Assembly: GCA_027007615.1 (NCBI GenBank) | Contig: JALTFB010000070.1 | Coordinates: 1-15,078, forward strand | Source: Candidatus Shapirobacteria bacterium | Lineage (GTDB): Bacteria > Patescibacteriota > Microgenomatia > UBA12405 > UBA6130 | Direction: 5' to 3' | Length of the DNA stretch: 15,078 nucleotides | Shown here: positions 1-6,434 of the stretch, piece after piece | How positions within the stretch are numbered: the first letter of the stretch is position 1 | How the letters are laid out: every line of letters begins with the position of its first letter | The notes under the pieces: model-generated | The model's input: only the letters and a program-made list of their open reading frames with translations | What the model was told of the DNA's origin: nothing | The model's database searches: none | Position numbers and translations under genes: made by a program

Positions 1-684
1 ATCAGGGTGCGGGGAGTGAAAACATTAAAAGGGGTGGAACATATCGTGATACCGGACAGGAATGAGGCGGTAACTTTTGCCTGCGCGGCCTTGGGGACTA
101 AAGGCGAGGTGGATATTTTTAATATTAATCCCAACCACCTTTACGCCTTTATAGAAAAACTGCGGCAAATCGGCGCCCATTTGGAAATCGGAGTTAATGA
201 AATGAAAGTTGCTTTTCGAGAAAAGCTAAAGCCTACCAGCATGGAAACTTCTCCCTATCCCGGTTTTATGACTGATTGGCAGGCCCTTTGGACGGTATTG
301 ATGACCCAAGCGTGGGGCAAAAGTGCAATTATTGAGAGGATATTCCCATCCCGGTTTCAATTTGTTTCTGCGCTGCAAAAGATGGGCGCCAAAGCTAAAT
401 TTTTCCAACCGCAAGTAAAAAATCCCGGCGATTATTATAATTTCAATTTGGAGGACGATCGGCCGGAATTTTTTCATGGCCTCCATGTTTTTGGTCCCAG
501 CCATCTCGAAGGCCAGGAAATGGAAATTAACGATATCCGAGCCGGAGCAACATTAACGTTGGCGGCATTAATGGCGGAAGGGAAGAGCATTCTTCACCAA
601 GCGGAAAAAATTGACCGCGGTTATGAAAATTTGGCCGGCCGCTTACAGCAATTGGGCGGGAAAATAATGAGAGTGCAAAAATGA
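1..684 (+). CDS. murA: UDP-N-acetylglucosamine 1-carboxyvinyltransferase (MurA), C-terminal part
   Basis: MurA transfers enolpyruvate from PEP to UDP-GlcNAc, the first committed cytoplasmic step of peptidoglycan synthesis. Only the last ~227 codons are present. The reading frame is open to base 1, so the true start and the N-terminal catalytic Lys and Cys lie outside the window. Family signatures seen are the VIPDRNEA segment, PYPGFMTDWQA (equivalent to the PxPxFxTDxQA region holding the catalytic Asp), an IIERIFPSRF segment, EINDIRAGATLTLAALMAEG (the Arg-containing DxRA motif) and IDRGYENLAGRLQQLGGKI at the C-terminus. Its TGA stop lies within ATGA, sharing 4 bases with the next gene, so the two are probably translationally coupled. 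Identification is firm; whether the missing half is intact cannot be judged. Confidence 0.95.
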   Translation: MRVRGVKTLKGVEHIVIPDRNEAVTFACAALGTKGEVDIFNINPNHLYAFIEKLRQIGAHLEIGVNEMKVAFREKLKPTSMETSPYPGFMTDWQALWTVLMTQAWGKSAIIERIFPSRFQFVSALQKMGAKAKFFQPQVKNPGDYYNFNLEDDRPEFFHGLHVFGPSHLEGQEMEINDIRAGATLTLAALMAEGKSILHQAEKIDRGYENLAGRLQQLGGKIMRVQK

Positions 685-1949
685 AATTGAACTGGCGGCG
701 GCAACAATTGAACTTTTACCATCTTCCCGGGGGTAAAAAAATATATCATCTGGGCCGAAGACAACTGGCCAAAGTTTGGGCCCGTTGGCACCGCGCCCGA
801 GATATTATTATGATAACCGGCAGCTATGGAAAAACGTCAACAGCCTATGTTTTGGAACAATTTTTAGGCAGAATAAGCCCAACCTTGGCGACGGATAGGA
901 ATTTAGATACCATTTATAATTTGCCCCAAACCTTGTTGCGTTGGCGGAAGCAAAAATGGCTGGTATTAGAAACAGGCATCGACCATCGTGGGGAAATGGA
1001 TTTCCACTTGGACTTAATAAAGCCTACGGTTGTGGTTTTTATGGGGATAACTCCGGTTCATGCGGAGCCGGGACTTTTGGGAAGCAAGAAACAAATCCTA
1101 GCGGAAAAAAGCAAATTAGTTAAAAGTTTGGGCGCGGATGGGCTTTTAATTTATAATGCTGACGATGATTATGTCCGCCGGGCCGCAAGATCTCATAAGG
1201 GGCAAAAGCTAAGTTTTTCCCTGGATAAGCGGCGCGGCCAATATTATTTAGAAAATTCTAGGGTAACTTTTCGCGGCACATATTTCCGCTTGCGCAGCCG
1301 ACCAAGCGGCGCCGTATTGAATATAAAAACCCGGCTTTTGGGCAGGCACTTTGGCCAATCTTTCTTGGCGGCTTTTGCTCTAGCGGAGGCAAGAGATTTG
1401 CCCTTAAAAGCCTTAGAGAAAGCAGCCAGGGGAATGAAGCCCCTTAGCGGTCGGTTATCCTTGGAAAAATTTATCAATGGAAGCTGGCTGTTGAATGATA
1501 GTTTGCGCTCGAACCCCGCTTCGGCTAAAGCCGGCTTGGCGGTGGCAGTGGCTTTACGCGGAAAACAAAGCAGGCTTGTAATAGTAATGGGGGAGATGGG
1601 AGAATTGGGACGTTATGCTTCGGAAGAACATCGGAATCTAGGGCGGCAGCTTGACCGGTTAAAGCCTGATATTTTGGTGGCAATCGGGCCGCTAATGCGG
1701 TTGGCAGCGGCAGAAATAAAAAATGGAATTACAAAAATAATTTGGGCAGCCGATCCGGTTACCGCCGCCGAGCAATTCCAACGCCAAGCCAAAGCGCAAA
1801 AAGGGGATTTATTTTATCTCAAAGGCTCTTTATTGCGACATTTGGAGCGTTTTAATTATATTCTTAAAGGCCAGCGAGTTAGCTGCCGCCGATCCAGTTG
1901 CCATCGTTATAAGCCTTGCGTTTCTTGCCCTTTTTTACTAGACAAATAG
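681..1949 (+). CDS. murF: MurF-like Mur ligase with short N-terminus and Cys-rich tail
   Basis: Mur ligase of 422 residues, probably joining D-Ala-D-Ala to the UDP-MurNAc-peptide with ATP in the cytoplasm. Seen: P-loop GSYGKTST at about residues 47-54, the ETGIDHRGEMD segment (~97-107), an AEKSKLVKSLGADGLLIYNADDD stretch that binds at the central domain, GRHFGQSFLAAFALAE, a GRL segment, and the C-terminal domain with MGEMGELGRYASEEH and YLKGSLLRHLE. The last motifs are characteristic of MurF. Odd points: only ~46 residues precede the P-loop, whereas classical MurF has a uridine-binding domain of roughly 100 there. The usual DDSYNANP motif reads NDSLRSNP (272-279). The tail carries four cysteines (402, 407, 413, 416) that could bind a metal. 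It overlaps murA by 4 nt. MurF is the best fit, but another Mur ligase specificity is possible. Confidence 0.8.
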   Translation: MKLNWRRQQLNFYHLPGGKKIYHLGRRQLAKVWARWHRARDIIMITGSYGKTSTAYVLEQFLGRISPTLATDRNLDTIYNLPQTLLRWRKQKWLVLETGIDHRGEMDFHLDLIKPTVVVFMGITPVHAEPGLLGSKKQILAEKSKLVKSLGADGLLIYNADDDYVRRAARSHKGQKLSFSLDKRRGQYYLENSRVTFRGTYFRLRSRPSGAVLNIKTRLLGRHFGQSFLAAFALAEARDLPLKALEKAARGMKPLSGRLSLEKFINGSWLLNDSLRSNPASAKAGLAVAVALRGKQSRLVIVMGEMGELGRYASEEHRNLGRQLDRLKPDILVAIGPLMRLAAAEIKNGITKIIWAADPVTAAEQFQRQAKAQKGDLFYLKGSLLRHLERFNYILKGQRVSCRRSSCHRYKPCVSCPFLLDK

Positions 1950-1963
1950 TGATATACTGGTTT

Positions 1964-3001
1964 ATGGGATTCATTTATCTGGGTCTGCTCCTTTTTTCTT
2001 TTTTGTTCAATAGTTTTCTTTTTATCCCTTTTATTAACCTTCTTTACCGTTGGCGTTTTATTCGCCAAAAGCAAATAACCAAAGATTTTCAAAATAAACG
2101 AGCTAAGATTTTTGATCGTTTCCATGCCGGCAAAGCGGGCACTCCTGTTGGGGGAGGATTATTAATCGTGATTTCTATTCTTAGCTTTCAGTTTGTCTTA
2201 TTGCCTATTTTAAAATTTTACCACCATCAGGGATTTAAAATGGCTTATCCCCTAGTTGACGAAACAAATGTGGTTTTTTTCACCATGATATCTTTTGGCG
2301 CTTTGGGGCTTTACGATGATATTATGAAATTTTTTGGTTTTTCTAAAACCGGTTTTTTCGGCATGCGAATGAGGTATAAATTTATTTTACAATGGGCTCT
2401 AGCCTTTATTATTGCCGCCATGCTTTATTTTAACTTGGGCATAAATTTTATTTATCTTCCCTTTTATCATTCTTTGCAGCTTGGTTATACTTATATACCA
2501 CTGGCAGCAACGTTGATCGTTTGGTTGGCCAACGCCTTTAACATTACTGATGGGTTAGACGGCCTTTCTAGCGGTTTATTGCTCATCTTTCTCTTTGCCT
2601 TTTGGATTATTTCTTATCAGGCTTTTGATACTTTCTTGGGCATATTTGTAGCCCTATGGATAGGAGCGGTAATGGCTTTTCTTTATTTCAATATTTTTCC
2701 GGCTCGATTAACGTTGGGGGATATCGGCGCATTGGCTTTTGGAGCGACGCTAGCAGTTATTGGCCTATTAATGGGAAAGGTAGTGGCAATGTTAATAATT
2801 GGCATGATTTTCAATTTAGAAGGGTTATCGAGTCTCTTGCAAATATTGAGTAAGCATTGGCGCCATCGCAAATTGTTTCCCGTCGCTCCTCTTCACCTTT
2901 GGTTCCAATATCGAGGCTGGCCGGAAACAAAAATAGTCATGCGCGCTTGGATTATTGGTATTTTTTTTGCGCTTTTGGGACTTTGGCTTTCTTTTGCCTA
3001 A
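1964..3001 (+). CDS. mraY: Phospho-N-acetylmuramoyl-pentapeptide transferase (MraY)
   Basis: Integral membrane enzyme moving phospho-MurNAc-peptide from UDP to undecaprenyl phosphate to give lipid I. The protein is a chain of hydrophobic segments with loops typical of MraY: KAGTPVGGG near the N-terminus, LYDDIMKF (Asp118/119, the Mg-binding pair), NAFNITDGLDGLSSG (residues 190-204, containing the catalytic-site Asp), and FPVAPLHLWFQYRGWPE near the C-terminus. The last usually reads PLHHHFE, so two of the three histidines are replaced (His311 kept, then Leu and Trp). Start choice: ATG at 1964 gives 345 residues, close to family length. A GTG at 1949 overlaps the murF stop (TAGTG) and is a serious alternative; a TTG at 1916 would overlap murF by 34 nt and is less likely. 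The 3' end is convergent with the LysW-like gene 4 bases away. Confidence 0.92.
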   Translation: MGFIYLGLLLFSFLFNSFLFIPFINLLYRWRFIRQKQITKDFQNKRAKIFDRFHAGKAGTPVGGGLLIVISILSFQFVLLPILKFYHHQGFKMAYPLVDETNVVFFTMISFGALGLYDDIMKFFGFSKTGFFGMRMRYKFILQWALAFIIAAMLYFNLGINFIYLPFYHSLQLGYTYIPLAATLIVWLANAFNITDGLDGLSSGLLLIFLFAFWIISYQAFDTFLGIFVALWIGAVMAFLYFNIFPARLTLGDIGALAFGATLAVIGLLMGKVVAMLIIGMIFNLEGLSSLLQILSKHWRHRKLFPVAPLHLWFQYRGWPETKIVMRAWIIGIFFALLGLWLSFA

Positions 3002-3005
3002 TTGG

Positions 3006-3167
3006 TTATTTTTCTTCTTCGACAATAGAGGTTTTTAGCGGCTCTAGCGATTGAATTTCCAATTCCGTGCCACAATATTGACATTCGACAATATCGCCCA
3101 CCTCTAATGTATTTGAGTCAATTTTAATAGAGTGCTGACAATCAGGGCATTTGATAACTTTTTTCAT
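3006..3167 (-). CDS. LysW-like small zinc-ribbon protein
   Basis: A 53-residue ORF starting MKKVIKCPDC and ending IVEEEK. It has two CxxC pairs (Cys7/Cys10 and Cys29/Cys32) and the spacing and text of the LysW/ArgW amino-group carrier family: an LEVGDIVEC segment, then CGTELEIQSLEPL. LysW carries amino-acid intermediates on its C-terminal Glu during lysine or arginine synthesis in Thermus and archaea, and family members there end in EDWGE. That tail is missing here; the protein stops at Lys after three Glu, with no downstream codons that would restore it. It may therefore be a zinc-binding homologue that no longer carries amino acids, or one with altered chemistry. It is the only minus-strand gene inside the cell-wall cluster and is divergent from a PLP enzyme and an ATP-grasp ligase. 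A -10-like TATAAC lies 8 nt before the ATG and no SD is seen. Confidence 0.85.
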   Translation of the reverse strand: MKKVIKCPDCQHSIKIDSNTLEVGDIVECQYCGTELEIQSLEPLKTSIVEEEK

Positions 3168-3210
3168 TGATCTAAGTTATAATAAATGGTAATAACATAA
3201 CATTTTAACA
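3168..3210. promoter_or_regulatory. Divergent promoter region between lysW-like and PLP-enzyme genes
   Basis: A 43-base AT-rich gap between divergently transcribed genes. On the minus strand TATAAC (3176-3181) ends 8 nt before the lysW-like ATG. On the plus strand TATAAT (3178-3183) ends 27 nt before the PLP-enzyme ATG, overlapping the minus-strand box. Clear -35 hexamers at normal spacing are not seen for either direction (TTGATA at 3151-3156 is 21 nt from the plus-strand box). This gap is the obvious place for transcription of the long plus-strand series to start. Confidence 0.45.
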
Positions 3211-4053
3211 ATGGCTATACTTAAAATCAAGCCGACGCCGCTAACTTTTAGAAAAGGGCTTTATTTTAAGCGTGAAGATTTAAATCCATCGGGATCCGTC
3301 AAAGACAGAGCCATGGTTTTTCAGTTAAAAAATTTGCCTGCCGGAACTAAAGAGGTGGTGATAAGTTCATCTGGCAACGCAGGCATAAGCGCTGCCTATT
3401 GGGGAAAACAATTGGAATTGAAGGTAACGGTTTTTGTCAGTCCCCGATTGTCTTCTGGAAAAAGAAAAGAACTGCTCTTTCTGGGCGCCAACGTAATTGA
3501 GTCCTCGCGGGCTTTAAGCGATAGCCTGCGCTTTGCCCGCGAACGCCAATTGGCTCACCTTCGCCAGTCAACCAGCCAGCCGGCCCGCCGGGGCTTTCGG
3601 CGATTAGGTCAAGAAATTTATCAACAGTTAGCCGATGTGGAAGCGATTTTTTTTCCGGTAAGCAGCGGGACCACTCTTTTGGGGGTAGCTGATTTTTGGA
3701 GGCAGAAAAGGGGAAAGCCCCGTTTTTTTCTGGTACAGCCGGCCGCGCATTGTCCTTTAGCTCGGCACTTTGTAAAAATAAATGAGCATCATGAACAAAA
3801 TGTTTTAACAACAGCATTGGTGGCTAAATATATTCCTCGGAAGCAAGAAATATTAAAATTAATAGGCGATTACGGCAATGGGGTAGTGGTATCTAATAAA
3901 GAAATATACCAAGCTTGGCGATGGCTAGAAGCACAAGATTTAAAAACATCTTTTGAGGGGGCGGCAGCATTGGCGGCAGCTTGGCAAATAAAGGCCACCG
4001 ATACGTTTCGGAAGGCTGTTTGTCTATTAACGGGGCGATATTATCATGATTAA
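3211..4053 (+). CDS. PLP-dependent fold-type II enzyme (threonine synthase/cysteine synthase-like)
   Basis: A 280-residue cytoplasmic PLP enzyme of the tryptophan-synthase-beta superfamily. Seen: KREDLNPSGSVKDRA (residues 20-34) with the Schiff-base lysine Lys31, the SSSGNAG substrate/cofactor loop (52-58) with Asn56, and a PVSSGTTLLG phosphate-binding loop (149-158). The C-terminal part has FEGAAALAA and LTGRYYHD, which resemble the ends of threonine synthase and threonine dehydratase. The chain is shorter than the usual 320-350 or more, so the mobile domain is reduced. Family members catalyse beta- or gamma-replacement, elimination or racemisation of amino acids; the substrate cannot be read from the sequence. 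Its stop overlaps the ATP-grasp start by 8 nt, implying coupled production, and it lies where murD usually sits in a dcw cluster. No SD precedes the ATG. Confidence 0.8.
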   Translation: MAILKIKPTPLTFRKGLYFKREDLNPSGSVKDRAMVFQLKNLPAGTKEVVISSSGNAGISAAYWGKQLELKVTVFVSPRLSSGKRKELLFLGANVIESSRALSDSLRFARERQLAHLRQSTSQPARRGFRRLGQEIYQQLADVEAIFFPVSSGTTLLGVADFWRQKRGKPRFFLVQPAAHCPLARHFVKINEHHEQNVLTTALVAKYIPRKQEILKLIGDYGNGVVVSNKEIYQAWRWLEAQDLKTSFEGAAALAAAWQIKATDTFRKAVCLLTGRYYHD

Positions 4054-5362
4054 TTTCAGAGAGCCTATTTATTATTTAAGTATGGATTTTTATCAAGGCC
4101 TACCGGGTTTTTGGCTTTTCCCCAACTATCATTTGGTTGTTTATCATTACCATCCCGCTATGGAAAACCTTCCTTTTCGAAAACGTATCTTCAGCCTAAG
4201 CGACAAACTGGGAAAGCACGAAAGGGTTCCTCGCAATAGCGGCCACCTTTTGGCGCATCCTTTGGTCCAAAATTTTATCAACCATCATGCTAACAGCCGA
4301 CAGCCGCGAGTGGCTTATTTTAAGCCAAGTTTAAAAATAGACATGATTTTGGCGAAAAAACACTGGTTTGGTGTGGGCAATCCGGCGGCTCTAGCCCATA
4401 AATTGGAAGACAAAATCTATTTTTGGCAATTATTGAAAAAACAAAAATGGCCCTTTGCGATTGCCGGGTTGACAGCAGAACTGGGAAAATTAAACTATAA
4501 ACAATTAGTTAAACGATTACGTGGCCCTTTTGTTTTGCAGCTTAGGCAGGGTTGGGCCGGACGTACAACTTTTTTGGTCAAAACAGCCAAACAATTTAAT
4601 CAATTGCAACATAAAATGCCCAAGAAAAGGGTAAAGATTACAAAGTTTATTGACGGCCTAACAGTTACCAATAATGCTGTAGTAACGATCGGGGGGCAGG
4701 TTTTGCAAAGTTTTCCGGCATGGCAACTCACCGGGCAGAGATCCCTTTGCGGCTTAGGAAAAGAAATGGCCACCTGCGGTCGGGTGTGGCAGGAAGATTT
4801 CGACCATGCCGTTAAGGAACAAATATTTATTATTACCCGCAAGGTAGGCAGCCTATTGGCGCGGGAAAATTTTCGGGGATTCTTTGGGCTTGATTTTTTG
4901 GTTGGCAAGAATGGTTTGGTTTACTTGCAAGAATTAAACCCTCGGCTGACAGCATCGGCGGCATTTTACACATTAATGGAATTAAAAGCCCAAGCTTCAC
5001 CTTTGCTGGCCTACCATTATCAAGCTTTTTTAAATTTTCATTTGCCGCCCGGAGGACAACCGTTATCGTTAGTCGGTGGCGAGATCGTCCAAAGGCAGCG
5101 GCAAATGGGCAAATTTGTGGTAAATGAGCCGCCGGCGAGCGGTAATTATAATACCAATGGGGAAATAAATTCCCGAGAATTTCTGCCCCGAAAAGGATCA
5201 GTTACTTTTATCGGGCCGGCCGCGGGTGAAAAAATTAATTTTCATCAGGAACTTTTTAAAATTTCCGCTCCAGAAGCAATGGTGCAAACCAGCGGGAATA
5301 GGATAAGGATAAACGTTAAATACTGGCAATGGTTAAAGTTTTTTAGGCAACGCGTGCAATGA
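4046..5362 (+). CDS. ATP-grasp superfamily ligase of unknown substrate
   Basis: A 438-residue protein with the hallmark C-terminal half of the ATP-grasp fold: FVLQLRQGWAGRTTFLV (about 162-178) as the nucleotide-binding loop region, KITKFIDGL (198-205), GFFGLDFLV (278-286) and LQELNPRLTAS (294-304), where Glu296, Asn298 and Arg300 match the metal/ATP-binding ExNPR motif. These enzymes join a carboxylate, activated as acyl phosphate, to an amine or thiol. The arrangement resembles carbamoyl-phosphate-synthase-like and PylC-like members more than Ddl or RimK/LysX. Residues 1-110 form a separate N-terminal domain, and ~95 residues beyond about position 345 form an extra C-terminal domain I do not recognise. 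The start overlaps the PLP gene by 8 nt and the stop overlaps ftsW by 4 nt. A role in amino-acid ligation for the wall is an inference from position only. Confidence 0.75.
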   Translation: MINFREPIYYLSMDFYQGLPGFWLFPNYHLVVYHYHPAMENLPFRKRIFSLSDKLGKHERVPRNSGHLLAHPLVQNFINHHANSRQPRVAYFKPSLKIDMILAKKHWFGVGNPAALAHKLEDKIYFWQLLKKQKWPFAIAGLTAELGKLNYKQLVKRLRGPFVLQLRQGWAGRTTFLVKTAKQFNQLQHKMPKKRVKITKFIDGLTVTNNAVVTIGGQVLQSFPAWQLTGQRSLCGLGKEMATCGRVWQEDFDHAVKEQIFIITRKVGSLLARENFRGFFGLDFLVGKNGLVYLQELNPRLTASAAFYTLMELKAQASPLLAYHYQAFLNFHLPPGGQPLSLVGGEIVQRQRQMGKFVVNEPPASGNYNTNGEINSREFLPRKGSVTFIGPAAGEKINFHQELFKISAPEAMVQTSGNRIRINVKYWQWLKFFRQRVQ

Positions 5363-6432
5363 GCAAGCGGTCTTTTAATTATCGGCGTTGGGTTCTCATA
5401 TTCCTCTTGCTTTTATGGTTGGTGGGCATCTTTTTTATCGGTGATGTTTCTCTGGCTGAAGCGCGCCTTCATTTTCAAGATTCATTTTATTTTGTAAAAA
5501 AGCAACTTCTCTGGTCTTTTGCCGGTTTGATGGGGTTGTTGCTGGCGGCTAAGTTGCCCTTTTCTTTTTGGCGCAAGATAGCATTTGCCGTATATTTATT
5601 AAGCTTAGTTTTTTTAGGTTTGGTTCTTGTGCCCGGCATAGGCCGACAAATTTGGGGTGCTCACCGTTGGCTAGTTGCGGGCCCATTTGTTTTTCAACCG
5701 GCGGAATTCAGTAAATTCGCCATTCTGCTTTATTTGTCATGTCTTTTGATAGATCCGGCAAAGCGCCGGCCGGCAATTTTTTTGCTAATTTCAGCGCCAT
5801 CAATTTTATTAGTTGCTCTAGAACCCGATTTGGGAACAAGCATTATTATTGCCATGATAAGCATGGCAATTTATTTTATCTCCGGCGCCAGCGTGCGTTC
5901 AATAATAGCGCTATTTTTAATAGCTGTTATTTTAGGATCTGCTTTTATTGCGGTTTCCCCCTATCGGCGCCAGCGGATTATGGCGTTTACAAACCCTTTT
6001 TATGATCCTTTAGACCGCTCTTATCACGCTTACCAGTTGGTTCTGACTTTACATCAAGGAGGATGGTTGGGCAAAGGCTTAGGGGAATCACGCCAAAAAT
6101 ATCGCTCTTTGCCTCAGGTGACCACCGATTCGATTCTGGCGATAATTGGCGAGGAAACAGGTTTCGTGGGTTTGGTATCGCTATTGGCAATTTTGGGCGG
6201 ACTGGCGATTTTAATTTTAGCGGCAAGTGCCCATAGGGGATCAATTTTAGCGAGGCATTTCGGGGCTGGTTTAGCAGCCTGGGTCGGAGGCCAAGGTTTT
6301 TTGAACGCCTCGGCCATAGCAGTCCTTTTGCCTTTTACAGGCGTACCTTTCCCGCTTATTTCTTACGGCGGTTCAGCGCTGGTGATGTTGTTGCTAGCAT
6401 TTGGCTTATTTTTTTCTCTTTTGAAAGAATAA
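5359..6432 (+). CDS. ftsW: SEDS-family peptidoglycan glycosyltransferase FtsW
   Basis: Polytopic membrane protein of 357 residues, full length for the SEDS family, which polymerises lipid II into glycan strands with a partner class B PBP at the septum. Seen: GAHRWLVAGPFVFQPAEFSKF (100-120; QPAE instead of the usual QPSE), EPDLGT (155-160), PYRRQRIMAFTNPFYDP, HQGGWLGKGLGESRQKYRSLP, TTDSILAIIGEETGF with the conserved catalytic Asp257, and LPFTGVPFPLISYGGSA near the C-terminus. Assigned to FtsW rather than RodA because it directly precedes murG, as ftsW does in classical dcw clusters, and because a second SEDS gene lies after ftsZ. No class B PBP gene is in the window. ATGA overlap with the preceding gene suggests coupling. 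Confidence 0.9.
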   Translation: MSKRSFNYRRWVLIFLLLLWLVGIFFIGDVSLAEARLHFQDSFYFVKKQLLWSFAGLMGLLLAAKLPFSFWRKIAFAVYLLSLVFLGLVLVPGIGRQIWGAHRWLVAGPFVFQPAEFSKFAILLYLSCLLIDPAKRRPAIFLLISAPSILLVALEPDLGTSIIIAMISMAIYFISGASVRSIIALFLIAVILGSAFIAVSPYRRQRIMAFTNPFYDPLDRSYHAYQLVLTLHQGGWLGKGLGESRQKYRSLPQVTTDSILAIIGEETGFVGLVSLLAILGGLAILILAASAHRGSILARHFGAGLAAWVGGQGFLNASAIAVLLPFTGVPFPLISYGGSALVMLLLAFGLFFSLLKE

Positions 6433-6434
6433 AA

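Noticed and set aside
226..504. 92-codon open frame on the minus strand inside murA
   Set aside because: It lies wholly opposite a clear MurA coding region and its translation shows no recognisable motif; it is a shadow frame.
1916..1963. Upstream TTG start for mraY overlapping murF by 34 nt
   Set aside because: It adds 16 residues ahead of the first membrane helix and no SD supports it; ATG 1964 or GTG 1949 fit the family length better.
3001..3210. An empty 210-base intergenic gap between mraY and the PLP gene
   Set aside because: The minus strand encodes a complete LysW-like protein there, so the gap is not empty; only 43 bases remain non-coding.
3437..3817. 126-codon minus-strand frame opposite the PLP enzyme
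   Set aside because: The plus-strand frame carries the PLP motifs on both sides of it; the reverse translation has no family resemblance.
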